A program made the position numbers and the translations under genes. Positions 53,622 to 63,658 of a stretch of DNA of 64,000 nucleotides are shown here, in pieces (the stretch's first letter is position 1; the number at the start of each line of letters is the position of its first letter). Source of the stretch: Nitrospirales bacterium (GTDB lineage: Bacteria > Nitrospirota > Nitrospiria > Nitrospirales > UBA8639); the NCBI GenBank assembly GCA_031315865.1, contig JALDRJ010000002.1, forward strand, positions 620,001 to 684,000. Reading direction: 5' to 3'. Under the pieces are notes generated by a model. The model was not told the DNA's origin. It made no database searches and saw nothing but the letters and a program-made list of their open reading frames with translations.

Positions 53622-55265
53622 TTATTCGTGATTTCTCCACTTTCGACCATCCTTTGCCAATAAGACATCAGCTTCAGGCGGTCCCCAGGATCCGGCAGGA
53701 TAGGGATGTATAGCATGTGTCCCGAGACTGTCCCAGACTTTCAATACAGGATCCACGACACTCCATCCTAATTCAACGTTGTCGCTTCTCTCAAACAGGG
53801 TCGCATCTCCGGCCATAACATCATGCAGCAGCGTTTCATATCCCGTACTGGGAGCATCTCCAAAGTACTTGGAATATTGAAAATTCATATCCACATTCCC
53901 GACTTGGACTTGGGGCCCAGGAATTTTCGCCCCAAAACTCAAGGCAATGCCCTCGTCTGGCTGAATACGGATCACCAGCATGTTGGGGGTCAAATGATCC
54001 ACCGGCGTCTTGCGAAACAGCATCAATGGCACAGATTTGAACTGAATGACCACCTCCGTCAAACGCTTATTCATTCGCTTGCCTGTGCGCAAGTAAAATG
54101 GCACGCCTTCCCAACGCCAGCTTTCGATGAACAGCGTCATGGCCGCATACGTTTCTCGCAATGAGGTGGGCGAAACATTCTCTTCCGAACGGTAGGGCCG
54201 GCAGTGATTTCCTTGAATGACACCAGACTCGTATTGTCCCGCCACCGTCGATTGCAGGACATCCACCGGATCCATTGGCTGAATAGCGCGAAGAAGCTTC
54301 GCTTTTTCATCGCGAACCGCATTTGGGTCGAATGCGTTGGGTGGTTCCATCGCCACAAAAGCCAAAATCTGCAAGAGATGGTTCGGAACCATGTCCCGCA
54401 ACGCTCCAGCTTTATCGTAATAGAGACCGCGATGCTCAACCCCTAACGTTTCTGCCACCGTGATTTGCACATGATCAACGTACTGGCGATTCCAAACCGG
54501 TTCAAAAATACCATTGGCAAACCGGAACACTAAGATATTCTGGACTGTTTCTTTTCCCAAATAGTGATCGATTCGATAAATCTGATTCTCCTCGAGCACA
54601 CTACGTAGCTCGCGATTTAAGGACCGGGCTGATTCCAGATCATGTCCAAACGGCTTTTCGATGACGATGCGTCGAGAACAATTATTTTCCTGCCTCACAA
54701 GGCCATGGCCTCCCAGATACTGCACGATTTCCCCAAAAAATGCCGGTGAGGTGGCCATGTAGTACAGATAGTTCCCGCGAGTCCCGTACCGTACATTCAA
54801 CTCCTTTAAGACTTTCTTGAGATTCATGTAGGTTTGAGGCTTTTGAAAATCGCCGGTGAGGTAATGCAATCGATCAATAAGCCACTCCCTGATGCTCGCG
54901 TCGATCGGGGTCATGGAAAGCTCTTGGATATCTCGGCAAATTTTTTGGCGGAAATCTTCCGTGTCCATCTCAATCCCATCCACGCCAAGAACCGCGAATT
55001 CCTGAGGCAGGTGGTGGCTTGCCGCCAAGTTGTACAGAGCGGGAATCAGTTTTCGTTTGGTCAAATCCCCCTGTGCGCCAAAAATAACAAAGAGCGTGGG
55101 AGGCCGTGTTTTCCCTGAGCCTCCTTGTGGAGACACCGTATGATCAGTCTGATGCATATTTTCAGTCCCTACGGCAGACAACTGTTCGGCAACCTGAGAT
55201 TCCAACTCCTGCGACTCATGAGACAAGGAAAACTTCGAAGAAAGCGTTGATTTAGAGGAAGACAT
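53622..55265 (-). CDS. zwf: Glucose-6-phosphate 1-dehydrogenase
   Basis: A 547-residue NADP enzyme that starts the oxidative pentose phosphate pathway. The cofactor motif is [20 protein letters not shown], and the active-site motif is [20 protein letters not shown]. Usual length is about 490, so the first 55 residues, rich in Ser and Gln, are an extension. A later ATG at 55157 ([13 protein letters not shown]) has AGGG-A nine bases upstream and may be the true start; the 55265 start has no ribosome site. It stands alone, not with pgl or gnd. Confidence 0.93.
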   Translation of the reverse strand: MSSSKSTLSSKFSLSHESQELESQVAEQLSAVGTENMHQTDHTVSPQGGSGKTRPPTLFVIFGAQGDLTKRKLIPALYNLAASHHLPQEFAVLGVDGIEMDTEDFRQKICRDIQELSMTPIDASIREWLIDRLHYLTGDFQKPQTYMNLKKVLKELNVRYGTRGNYLYYMATSPAFFGEIVQYLGGHGLVRQENNCSRRIVIEKPFGHDLESARSLNRELRSVLEENQIYRIDHYLGKETVQNILVFRFANGIFEPVWNRQYVDHVQITVAETLGVEHRGLYYDKAGALRDMVPNHLLQILAFVAMEPPNAFDPNAVRDEKAKLLRAIQPMDPVDVLQSTVAGQYESGVIQGNHCRPYRSEENVSPTSLRETYAAMTLFIESWRWEGVPFYLRTGKRMNKRLTEVVIQFKSVPLMLFRKTPVDHLTPNMLVIRIQPDEGIALSFGAKIPGPQVQVGNVDMNFQYSKYFGDAPSTGYETLLHDVMAGDATLFERSDNVELGWSVVDPVLKVWDSLGTHAIHPYPAGSWGPPEADVLLAKDGRKWRNHE

Positions 55266-55575
55266 GACGATCAGTTAACATGGAGGGAACCCGATGACGA
55301 AGAACGCACGCCCCCTCGCCATCGACACAATCTGACCCTATTATACTACAAATCCATTAGATTTACAGACAGGACTCCTCCCAGACCATCACATTGGTCC
55401 TCATCACACTGAGATGTTGAGTTCTTCCTGCATGTTCCGGTGACACGAAAGCCTTCTGATGTATCTTCCCCTTCCTATTCGGTTAAGATGAACGGGATTC
55501 ATGAAGACATTCGTAAAACCATGAGCCTCAACAAATAGTTGTTCATGACATAAAAGGCAAAAGAAAGGAGCACCC
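55266..55575. other. Divergent intergenic region between zwf and slyD
   Basis: No gene seen. It holds a possible zwf promoter on the minus strand and the slyD ribosome site (AAAGGAG) at the right end. No riboswitch or RNA is recognised. Confidence 0.5.
55340..55345 (-). promoter_or_regulatory. Possible -10 box of zwf
   Basis: A perfect TATAAT on the minus strand (55345-55340), about 75 bases before the first possible zwf start. The -35 at 17 bases is poor (CTGTAA). Confidence 0.35.
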
Positions 55576-56064
55576 ATGACATTAACAATCGGAGAGCGTT
55601 CAGTGGTCAGCATGCACTACAAATTGACGGACGATAAAGGCACCGTCATCGATACCTCAGAAGGCTCGAAACCACTCGCGTATTTACATGGAGCAGGGAA
55701 TATCATCCCTGGATTAGAAAAAGCCCTGGTTGGCAAGACTGAAGGAGAGTCTTTGCGAGTGCGAATCGAGCCATCAGAAGGCTATGGCGATGTCAATCCT
55801 GACCTGATCAAGATTATTGAACGGAAGGCCTTCGAAGGCATTGAGAAACTTGAAGCCGGAATGACGTTTCAAGCCAAAGCCCCTGACGGCAGTACGCAGA
55901 ATATTATGGTGACGAAAGTCGACGGGGACGACGTGACGATCGACAGCAATCATCCCCTTGCCGGCATCACGTTAAATTTCGACATACAAATCCTCAGCGT
56001 CAGAGAAGCGACAAAAGAAGAACTCGACCATGGGCATACACACGAAGGAGGGCATAGTCACTAG
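55576..56064 (+). CDS. slyD: FKBP-type peptidyl-prolyl isomerase SlyD
   Basis: A 162-residue cytoplasmic PPIase and chaperone, often involved in nickel delivery. FKBP halves flank an insert-in-flap domain: MHYKLTDDKGTVIDTSEGSK, GAGNIIPGLEKALVGKTEGE and the IF region, then NHPLAGITLNFDIQILSVRE. The C-terminus has His residues (HGHTHEGGHSH), fewer than E. coli but suited to metal binding. AAGGAGC precedes the ATG. Confidence 0.95.
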   Translation: MTLTIGERSVVSMHYKLTDDKGTVIDTSEGSKPLAYLHGAGNIIPGLEKALVGKTEGESLRVRIEPSEGYGDVNPDLIKIIERKAFEGIEKLEAGMTFQAKAPDGSTQNIMVTKVDGDDVTIDSNHPLAGITLNFDIQILSVREATKEELDHGHTHEGGHSH

Positions 56065-56157
56065 CGTATAAGACCCTTTAACTACAGCCGATTTTCATGC
56101 AAGTAAAGATTTGATTATCATGACCGATGGCCTGTTTTTTCAATCTTCATACCTACA

Positions 56158-57249
56158 TTAACCATCAATAATTTTTTCATACACCACATCATGAATCATG
56201 GGACGGAATTCACGAATGTTGTTGTTCTCACGAGTCGGATGTACGCGATTGGTGAGCAGAATGACTTCCAACTCAGCTTCGGGATCGATCCAGATGGATG
56301 TCCCGGTGAAACCCAGATGCCCAAAAGACGAAGCTGAAAAATATTTTCCTGACGAGGAGGGAGACGACGGCGTATCCCAGCCCAAAGCCCAACTCGAATC
56401 GCATGGCATTGCTTGCCGCGAGACAAATTGACGGACGAGTTGGGAATCCAGCAGTGACTCACGTCCATGATAGGCGTTTAGCCACGCCTGTGTAATCGAA
56501 CTTACCGCGAGCGCCGTCCCGAACAGCCCCGCGTGACCTGCCACACCTCCCAGCACATAGGCGTTTTCGTCGTGCACTTCTCCCTGCAAGAGACGGCCAC
56601 GCCAAGGATCCTGCTCCGTGGGCGCAATAGGGGATGTGTGATCAGCATCGACAGATAAAACTTCGCGATAGGCTAGCGGATACGCTCGCAATGGGCCAAA
56701 GATACGCTCCTCACAATACCGCTTTAAGGACTGTTCTGTTCGCCGTTCGATCGCAAACCCGAGAAGCATGAACCCCAAGTCGCTGTAGAGGCTTTTTGTT
56801 CTTGGTTCATATTCCAAAGGCTCTTTCCCGATGAACGCCAACATAGGCTGGCGAGACGTTTCTCTTCCTGCTCCAATGACGGATTGATAATAGGGCCGAT
56901 ACCCGGGCAATCCTGATCGATGACACAAGATATCCCGTACAGTCGCTCGAGCAATGAGCGTCCCCCGTAATTCTGTGAGTATGGTTCCGATGGACTCTTC
57001 TAGATCCAGCCGGCCATCCTGCACCAGACACAAGATGCCCGTGCCCGTCGCTAAGGGTTTAGTTAATGACGCTAAATCATAAACGGTTTCACGATTGGCG
57101 GGACGTAAGGGAAGAATGGGGGAATGGGACCCCACAGCCTGATGATATCGAACCTCCCCTGCACACCTGACCAACAACACGGCGCCAGGAAATACCCGGT
57201 CACGAATGCCTTGTTGTAATGCCCCTGTGATTGGATTGGTCGTGTCCAT
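56158..57249 (-). CDS. Serine hydrolase, beta-lactamase / penicillin-binding protein fold
   Basis: A 363-residue class C beta-lactamase-like protein (EstB/PBP4* type). The SxxK motif is SLTK (Ser61, Lys64), followed by a Tyr motif in KSLYSDLGFMLLG and a HLGFTGTS motif replacing KTG. No signal peptide is seen, so it is probably cytoplasmic. The substrate is unknown: peptidoglycan fragment, ester or D-amino acid peptide are all possible. It lies just after divIVA in the division cluster; the association may be casual. Confidence 0.85.
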   Translation of the reverse strand: MDTTNPITGALQQGIRDRVFPGAVLLVRCAGEVRYHQAVGSHSPILPLRPANRETVYDLASLTKPLATGTGILCLVQDGRLDLEESIGTILTELRGTLIARATVRDILCHRSGLPGYRPYYQSVIGAGRETSRQPMLAFIGKEPLEYEPRTKSLYSDLGFMLLGFAIERRTEQSLKRYCEERIFGPLRAYPLAYREVLSVDADHTSPIAPTEQDPWRGRLLQGEVHDENAYVLGGVAGHAGLFGTALAVSSITQAWLNAYHGRESLLDSQLVRQFVSRQAMPCDSSWALGWDTPSSPSSSGKYFSASSFGHLGFTGTSIWIDPEAELEVILLTNRVHPTRENNNIREFRPMIHDVVYEKIIDG

Positions 57250-57284
57250 CGGACATGAGGCGGGACGTAACCCTGAGCTGGCAG

Positions 57285-57800
57285 CTAGACTTCCGGCAAA
57301 CTTTCCTGATCGGCAGTAAACGTCGTTTCTTCGACGACATCGGGGATTGGATCGGCGTTTTCTTCCACTTCAATCAAGCGATGAAACGCGCCAAGCGTCG
57401 AACGTAATCGTTCCAGGACGAGCGCTCGTTGACGACGAAGGTCAGCGATCATTCGCCTGAGTTCCATGAGATCGCTCCGGCTTTGCGCTAAAATCTCTTC
57501 AGCCTTGAGCTCGGCTTCCTTGACGATGAGTTCCGCATCACGTTCAGCCCCACGCTTCAACTGCTCCACGAATGTCTGCGTGGACAGCAACGTACTGGTT
57601 AACGTGTTTTCGGTCTTTTTGAGGTTTCCCAGTTCTTCTTCTTTGGACGCCACTTTTTCTTTCAGCACCGTATTTTCACGAGTGAGATTTTCGACGGTTT
57701 CAGCGACTTCTTCAAGGAACTGATCGACCTGCCGTTTTTCATACCCTCGAAATTGTGCGTCAAAGACTTTATGTTGAATGTCGAGCGGGGTAATTTTCAT
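57285..57800 (-). CDS. divIVA: DivIVA-domain protein
   Basis: A 171-residue coiled-coil protein. The N-terminal motif MKITPLDIQHKVFDAQFRGY followed by EKRQVDQFLEEVAE is the DivIVA lipid-binding domain. A long heptad-rich helix runs about 30-135. DivIVA proteins sense curved membranes and place division or cell-wall machinery. It follows yggT, its usual dcw-cluster position. Confidence 0.92.
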   Translation of the reverse strand: MKITPLDIQHKVFDAQFRGYEKRQVDQFLEEVAETVENLTRENTVLKEKVASKEEELGNLKKTENTLTSTLLSTQTFVEQLKRGAERDAELIVKEAELKAEEILAQSRSDLMELRRMIADLRRQRALVLERLRSTLGAFHRLIEVEENADPIPDVVEETTFTADQESLPEV

Positions 57801-58000
57801 GATAAATTCTCTCAGTGCATTCCCGGAACCGATTCACACAGGTCCAGGACTGCAGTGCAGTATGATGATGATCTGGGTCGCAACGATCAGTATTTTACCA
57901 GCGGCAGAATAGGAAAAGCGAAGGATCATTCCTTATTGCGATCAGACAATGCCATGCAAGAATACTCGCCTCCCATTGCTTGGGAACAGGTCCATTCCCT

Positions 58001-58594
58001 TTAAAGGATTTGAGGCATACTGCTGGATAATCGATACCCTAAGTCTTCAATGGGAGAGACAAGTAAGATCAACGCTAATTGTAAACACACCAAAACGACC
58101 AACACTGACCAGTCAAAACCGCCGGCAGGAGGGACCAGACGTCTGGCCGGCCGCAGGAGCGGTTCCGTGACCTGGTACATCAATCCGGTAATGGGGTTAT
58201 ACGCCCCGGGATTAATCCAACTGATCACCACCTGAATGATCAGCAGAAAAATATAGATGTAGATGGCAAGCTTCAGCAATGAGGCAAGGGTTAAAATCAG
58301 AAGTCCTGGCAACGGCAGCAAATGGCCACTGCCTAACCAGGCGATTAAACTGAGTTCAGCGCCCTGCACGAGGAAGAGCAGGACGATGGTAGCCCAATCA
58401 ATCCCCCCCACAGCAGGAACAAGACGACGGAGCGGTTGAAGCGCGGGATTCGTAAGACTGTATAACAACTGAGAAATCGGATTGTAAAAGTCGGCGCCAG
58501 CCCGTTGCAGGAGAAAACGCAACAGAATCGCCAGGACATAGAGCCCGAATATGAGATCAATGAGAAAGATCGCGGCTTGAGAAAAATACCCCAT
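58001..58594 (-). CDS. yggT: YggT family membrane protein
   Basis: A 197-residue integral membrane protein with two YGGT units. They are seen as PISQLLYSLTNPALQPLRRL and PITGLMYQVTEPLLRPARRL followed by VPPAGGFDWSVLV; each has two hydrophobic spans. The function is not firmly known. It is encoded in the division cluster between yggS and divIVA. Confidence 0.92.
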   Translation of the reverse strand: MGYFSQAAIFLIDLIFGLYVLAILLRFLLQRAGADFYNPISQLLYSLTNPALQPLRRLVPAVGGIDWATIVLLFLVQGAELSLIAWLGSGHLLPLPGLLILTLASLLKLAIYIYIFLLIIQVVISWINPGAYNPITGLMYQVTEPLLRPARRLVPPAGGFDWSVLVVLVCLQLALILLVSPIEDLGYRLSSSMPQIL

Positions 58595-58611
58595 TATCCC
58601 TTCCTTATGTT

Positions 58612-59334
58612 CTAAGACGTACGGCGTGCTCCGAAAAGCGATGTCCCAACCCGCACGAGCGTCGCCCCTTCTTCCACGGCAATCACGTAATCATGCGACA
58701 TGCCCATGGACAAGTGTTCCATCTTCAGCCGATCAAAGCCTTGAGACTTGATACGAACCGCTAACTCCCGTAATTCCCTGAAATAAGGTCTCGCCGTCTC
58801 AGGATCTTCCGACCAGGGCGGAATGGTCATCAACCCTAGCACGTTGAGATGCGGCATGGAAGTGAGTTCAGGCAGAGCCTGCAGTAACGTAGCGACGGAA
58901 TAGCCTCCCTTTGTGGACTCCCCGCTAACATTCACTTCCATGAGAACCGCCTGAACAATCCCCAACACCCCGGCCCGTTTGTCCATCAACCGAGCCTGTT
59001 CAAGGCTTTCAACGGAATGAATCAGGGCAAACGCTCCAACTACCTCCTTAATCTTTCGACGTTGGACTTGCCCGATAAAATGCCAGGAACCGGTCGTGAG
59101 GTCATCCAGCGCACGACGTTTTTCCAGGGCTTCTTGAAGTCGGTTTTCCCCAAACACCCGAATGCCGGCGGCATGCGCCTCTCGCATTCGCTGGGCCGTA
59201 ACGGTCTTCGTGGCCGCGACAAGACCAACGCCCTGAGGGTCTCGTCCAACGCGCCGTGCCGCCGCTTCGATCGATCCTAAAACCTGACGAAGACGATCGG
59301 CAATCGAACAAGGCGGCACACTCGTCTGTTCCAT
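58612..59334 (-). CDS. yggS: PLP homeostasis protein (YggS/PROSC)
   Basis: A 240-residue PLP-binding protein of the alanine racemase barrel fold that keeps vitamin B6 balanced. The PLP lysine is in LVAATKTV. Conserved GENRLQEALEK, WHFIGQVQRRK, VNVSGESTKGGYSV, GLMTIPPW and SMGMSHDYVIAVEEGATLVR with the following VGTSLFG are all visible. It lies between pgeF and yggT. Confidence 0.95.
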   Translation of the reverse strand: MEQTSVPPCSIADRLRQVLGSIEAAARRVGRDPQGVGLVAATKTVTAQRMREAHAAGIRVFGENRLQEALEKRRALDDLTTGSWHFIGQVQRRKIKEVVGAFALIHSVESLEQARLMDKRAGVLGIVQAVLMEVNVSGESTKGGYSVATLLQALPELTSMPHLNVLGLMTIPPWSEDPETARPYFRELRELAVRIKSQGFDRLKMEHLSMGMSHDYVIAVEEGATLVRVGTSLFGARRTS

Positions 59335-59407
59335 GATAGCCAGGGCGTAAACGCCCGTTTTCTCCTATTGTAATCTTGAATCGACATTGCGTCACTTCAC
59401 GAGCGAG

Positions 59408-60133
59408 TCAATGTGCCCGCATCATGATTCCACTGTTCATTGTCCCGTTCACGCGCCCCTCTCTCCTGTACGAGAAGTAGCGAGTCGCATCGCAGTTCGT
59501 ACAATGCGTGCTCTGACTGATGGACGCGGCGGAAACCCCCGCCTCGATCAGTTGATATCCAATAAGTTTTTTCAAGTCTACCATCGCATGGGTCGGAGAT
59601 GTCGGCTTCAAAACCTCGCAGGCGTCGGCCCACTGTTCCTTGATCGGGTCAATGACAGGCCGATCGACTTCGAAGCAACACATCCCAATCGATGGGCCAA
59701 TCGCCACGCGAAGATTGCTTGGCTCTGTCCCATACTGCTCTGTCATGACCCTAATAGTTTGTCGAACGATTCCCGCGACCGTACCACGCCAACCAGCATG
59801 AACCGCAGCGACAGCGTTCCGTTCGACATCGGCCATAAGAACCGGAACACAATCGGCGGTCCGAACGACCAGCAGGACGTCAGAACAGGACGTCACCAAC
59901 GCATCGCCTTCCAGTCCATGAACGGTTTTCAGGTCATCCGGATTCTCACACACCAACACATCAGTCCCATGGACTTGTTTGAGAGAAATCACGCAGGGGT
60001 AGTCCGGAGGGACAGCCGTGACCTGGCCCACACGGACCGTATTGATGAGCGGAGCGGGGCTTTGTCGCGTCCCGAAGAAATGGACAAAGCCGCGCTCGGC
60101 AGGAATGTGCTCAGGGAATGAAAGGGATTCCAC
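59408..60133 (-). CDS. pgeF: Multicopper polyphenol oxidase / purine nucleoside phosphorylase-like protein (PgeF/YfiH)
   Basis: A 241-residue CNF1/YfiH-like protein. E. coli YfiH corrects mis-incorporated Ser in peptidoglycan precursors, and homologues have adenosine-phosphorylase activity. Motifs: LKQVHGTDVL, ADCVPVLMADV and AAVHAGWRGTVAGIV, giving the His/Cys zinc site. It is between ftsZ and yggS, its common place. Confidence 0.93.
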   Translation of the reverse strand: MESLSFPEHIPAERGFVHFFGTRQSPAPLINTVRVGQVTAVPPDYPCVISLKQVHGTDVLVCENPDDLKTVHGLEGDALVTSCSDVLLVVRTADCVPVLMADVERNAVAAVHAGWRGTVAGIVRQTIRVMTEQYGTEPSNLRVAIGPSIGMCCFEVDRPVIDPIKEQWADACEVLKPTSPTHAMVDLKKLIGYQLIEAGVSAASISQSTHCTNCDATRYFSYRREGRVNGTMNSGIMMRAH

Positions 60134-60177
60134 GGCGACCTTGTCCTTCTGCTCTGGATGGTGCCCTGGCCGCCTCT

Positions 60178-61410
60178 CTACGAATCAGACGGCTTTCGAT
60201 AATAAGTAGGGATCTCCCAATCCTCATCGACGAGTAAATTGCCGTTTTCTTGAGTCGAACGCCTAGGCACGTAGCGTCTCATGAATGTCGGTCGATCCAA
60301 TTCCTCATCCCGGTACGACGACTCGGAGGAAACAGACGCCAAGAGGGGCTCACTGGCCGGCTTCACGGCAAGGGACGGCGCTTCGCGAGGTGGAGATTCC
60401 CGAACGGCTTCTCGTGCCTGATCTCGTAACTGATGCCGAGCAAACCCCGAATCCTTTTGTTCAAAGCCTGTCGCGATCACCGTGACCACGATTTCGTCGC
60501 CAGCATTCGGATTGATCACTTGGCCCACGATGATGTTCGCTTGCGGATCGGCCGCTTCCTTGGCGATCGAAGAAGCTTCGTCAACCTCATGAAGCGTTAA
60601 GCTTGGCCCACCACAAATATTGAGGAGAAGGCCTCGTGCTCCCGCAATACTTCCATCTTCAAGCAGCTGGCTAGATATGGCCTGTCTGGCTGCTTCACTA
60701 GCACGATTCGGGCCTCGGCCGACACCTAACCCCATAACGGCTCGACCGGAATAACTCATGACGGTCTTCACATCGGCAAAGTCCACATTGACAAAGCCGG
60801 GCGTGGTGATCACGTCCGAAATGCCCTGAATGGCTTGTCGCAGCACATCATCGGCCACTTTGAACGCTTCCAGGAGCGGCGTACTTTTATCCACCAAATT
60901 CAATAGTTTTTGATTGGGAATGACGAGCAAGGAATCCACGTGCTTTTTTAATTCCCGCAGACCTTCTTCGGCATAGGCTGTTCGCCGATGACCTTCGTAC
61001 TGAAACGGTTTGGTCACCACACCAACCGTGAGAATGCCCAGCTCGCGAGCGATTTTGGCCGCGATTGGGGCTCCGCCAGTTCCCGTCCCGCCTCCCATGC
61101 CTGCTGTCACAAACACCATTTCGGCATTTTCGAGCGCGTCACGAATTTGCTCCTCGCTTTCCAGTGCCGCCTCCTTTCCCACATCCGGTCGCGCACCTGC
61201 GCCAAGCCCTCGAGTCCGCTCGGGACCGAGTTGAATCTTGAACGGGGCCTCAGACTTTTCAAGAGCCTGAACATCCGTGTTGGCGACGACGAACTCAACC
61301 CGATTGAGTCCTGCAGAGATCATCGTATTCACTGCATTACATCCTCCTCCACCTACTCCAATCACTTTTATGCGAATGGTAGAAGATTCTTCCTCTGATA
61401 ACGAAATCAT
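60178..61410 (-). CDS. ftsZ: Cell division protein FtsZ
   Basis: A 410-residue tubulin-like GTPase that forms the division ring. The GTP-binding tubulin signature is [20 protein letters not shown], preceded by [17 protein letters not shown]7 synergy-loop residues are in [12 protein letters not shown] variable linker (about 320-390) leads to the C-terminal tail. The end contains [14 protein letters not shown], in which EIPTYYRK resembles the conserved FtsA/ZipA-binding peptide. Follows ftsA by 125 bases. Confidence 0.97.
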   Translation of the reverse strand: MISLSEEESSTIRIKVIGVGGGGCNAVNTMISAGLNRVEFVVANTDVQALEKSEAPFKIQLGPERTRGLGAGARPDVGKEAALESEEQIRDALENAEMVFVTAGMGGGTGTGGAPIAAKIARELGILTVGVVTKPFQYEGHRRTAYAEEGLRELKKHVDSLLVIPNQKLLNLVDKSTPLLEAFKVADDVLRQAIQGISDVITTPGFVNVDFADVKTVMSYSGRAVMGLGVGRGPNRASEAARQAISSQLLEDGSIAGARGLLLNICGGPSLTLHEVDEASSIAKEAADPQANIIVGQVINPNAGDEIVVTVIATGFEQKDSGFARHQLRDQAREAVRESPPREAPSLAVKPASEPLLASVSSESSYRDEELDRPTFMRRYVPRRSTQENGNLLVDEDWEIPTYYRKPSDS

Positions 61411-61535
61411 GATGGCCTCCTTTCGCCAGGCTTAGCAACCGAACGGTAATGGAATTCTTGGACATGTATGGTTTTCTCAACGGACAAACGCTTCAATGTT
61501 CTCCCTGACTCCTTTCTCCTCTGAAATTTTTGTTC

Positions 61536-62786
61536 TCAGAAAAAGCTCATGACCCGGTCTTTCATCCGATCCAATACTGAAGACCAGATACCTGCTCCGG
61601 AACCGACAGCGGCCACGCCCATTCTCGACATCCCATGTTCATGTCGAATGGCGTGCAAGATCAATCCAACCCCGGTCGCGCAGGTCGGACTACTGACCTT
61701 TTCCTGCAACCCGCTAATGCCTGTCGGACCTCCACACCGAACAGGCAGGTCCAAGATTCGTTCTGCAGCCTCGGCCATCCCCGGGAGAAGCGACGTTCCA
61801 CCGGTTAAGACGCCACCGGCCACGAGCAACCCATCATACCCGGCGCGACGAATTTCCCTTCGAACCAGTTCAAACATCTCCTCAACTCGAGGCTCAAGCA
61901 CCTCGGCGACATAACTACGGGGAACGAGCCGCGGAGGCCTTCCTCCCACGCTCGGGACTTCAATGGACTCCTCCTGATCGACCTGCTCTGATAGCGAAAC
62001 GCCATGCTGCACTTTGATCCGTTCGGCGTCTGCATGAGACGTGCGAAGGACCTGTGTCAGATCTCTGGTGAGATGATTCCCTCCAATGGGAATGACAGCG
62101 GAATGGCGGATGCTCCCATCAACATAAATCGCCACATCCGACGTTCCACCTCCCAGATCAACCATGACCACACCAAGTTCTTGTTCCTCAGCGGACAAGA
62201 CGGCCGCACTGGAGGCCAATGGCTGCAGGATAATGTCGGCAACATCAAGGCCCGCACGATTCACACAACGGACCAAGTTCTGAGCAGACGTGACCGCGCC
62301 GGTGACGATATGCACATCGACTTCCAAGCGTGATCCGGCGATTCCAATCGGGTCGCGGATACCCTCTTGATCGTCGACGATAAACTCACGAGGCAGAACA
62401 TGGAGAACGCGACGGTCAGCGGGAATGACGGCTCCACAACGAGCGGTCTCGATGACACGCGTGATGTCCCCATTCAACACTTCCCGTTTTTTCAGCGCCA
62501 CGACTCCATGGGTGCTTTCACTCGAGATGTGACTCCCCGCAATCCCGGTATACACGGAATTGATTTGCACCGCCGCCATGAGCTCGGCTTTTTCAACCGC
62601 TTCTTTAATCGATTCCACCGTACTCTCGATATCAACCACGACCCCTTTTCGAAGACCCCGAGACAGACTCGAACCGACGCCGATCACGTTGATTGAGGTC
62701 TCGTCATCCGTTGCCTCAGCCACCACAGCACAGATTTTGGTCGTTCCGATATCTAAGCCGACGATGATCCGTTCTTTCTTCGGCAT
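61536..62786 (-). CDS. ftsA: Cell division protein FtsA
   Basis: A 416-residue actin-like ATPase that ties FtsZ to the membrane. Motifs: IVGLDIGTTKICAVVAEA (8-25), VVMVDLGGGTSDVAIYVDGS, and the VVTGGTSLLPGM-type GGVLTGGTSLLPGMAEAAER. The C-terminal DRMKDRVMSFF fits the amphipathic membrane helix. It lies between ftsQ and ftsZ. Confidence 0.97.
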   Translation of the reverse strand: MPKKERIIVGLDIGTTKICAVVAEATDDETSINVIGVGSSLSRGLRKGVVVDIESTVESIKEAVEKAELMAAVQINSVYTGIAGSHISSESTHGVVALKKREVLNGDITRVIETARCGAVIPADRRVLHVLPREFIVDDQEGIRDPIGIAGSRLEVDVHIVTGAVTSAQNLVRCVNRAGLDVADIILQPLASSAAVLSAEEQELGVVMVDLGGGTSDVAIYVDGSIRHSAVIPIGGNHLTRDLTQVLRTSHADAERIKVQHGVSLSEQVDQEESIEVPSVGGRPPRLVPRSYVAEVLEPRVEEMFELVRREIRRAGYDGLLVAGGVLTGGTSLLPGMAEAAERILDLPVRCGGPTGISGLQEKVSSPTCATGVGLILHAIRHEHGMSRMGVAAVGSGAGIWSSVLDRMKDRVMSFF

Positions 62787-62791
62787 GACTC

Positions 62792-63643
62792 TTACTCCCT
62801 TTTTCGAAGAATCACTTTTCCGGGATACCGCATATCCACTTCCAAATTTTCTCGCGCGAACCGCTCTTGAATCGATGGATAGAGGGATTCAAAACGTTCC
62901 CATTGCTCGTTGATATCTTTCTCGAACTGAAATCTGATCTTATTCACCTCCGCCACGATCTCACCAGTAGGTGAGTGCACATCGACAGTGGGATTCACGC
63001 CAAACCAATCCGCCAAGACCATTCCCACTAGTACGCCATGACGCACCCGATCTCGCACCCGCTCATCATGAGTGGTCGGAAAGTCCTCAGGAATGCCGGC
63101 CACGGTTGGCAAATCCGACATGGGCGTATCGTGGACCGGAGGGAAAAGATGGGCCTCACGGTCCAAGAAGTAAGTCTTGCCCGACGATCGCCAAATCGCC
63201 ACAGGTTCACGTTCTTCAACTCGTATCGCCAACGTCTGGGGGAAAACCCGTTCGACAACAGCCCTCCGGATCCAAGGGTGCGACTCCAGACGAGCGGCAA
63301 GAGACTCCGGCTGAATCTGTAAGAGGCTTGTCTCGGAGGAAAGCGCAAGCTCGGGCGCGATATCCTTTCTTTCCAATTCATTCAGGCCGACGACGCTCAC
63401 ATGCTGCACCGTGGTCCAACTCATGGCGATCGACTCGACTCGATCGAATTCCCATGCACCGACAATCAATACGACTGACACGATCACAAACACCGCCCAT
63501 CGAAGCAGTTTCTGCCGGAAAGAAGGTTTCTGACTCCGTCGACGGCTTGCCGATGTTTTCATCACGCGGTTTTTTCGTACTTTATTTTGTCTATAGCGCA
63601 TAACAAAGCCATGTCTTGAGTTTGAAGATTGTATACGGCTCAA
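62792..63643 (-). CDS. ftsQ: Cell division protein FtsQ
   Basis: A protein of up to 283 residues. A positively charged N-terminus is followed by one membrane span (LLRWAVFVIVSVVLIVGAWE, about 47-66) and a POTRA domain (VQHVSVVGLNELERKDIAPE, about 80-99), then a FtsQ beta domain. FtsQ recruits FtsL/FtsB at the septum. The start is uncertain; ATGs at 63601 and 63562 are also possible and keep all domains. Between ddl and ftsA. Confidence 0.93.
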   Translation of the reverse strand: MSRIQSSNSRHGFVMRYRQNKVRKNRVMKTSASRRRSQKPSFRQKLLRWAVFVIVSVVLIVGAWEFDRVESIAMSWTTVQHVSVVGLNELERKDIAPELALSSETSLLQIQPESLAARLESHPWIRRAVVERVFPQTLAIRVEEREPVAIWRSSGKTYFLDREAHLFPPVHDTPMSDLPTVAGIPEDFPTTHDERVRDRVRHGVLVGMVLADWFGVNPTVDVHSPTGEIVAEVNKIRFQFEKDINEQWERFESLYPSIQERFARENLEVDMRYPGKVILRKRE

Positions 63644-63658
63644 TCATGTGTGATGCAG

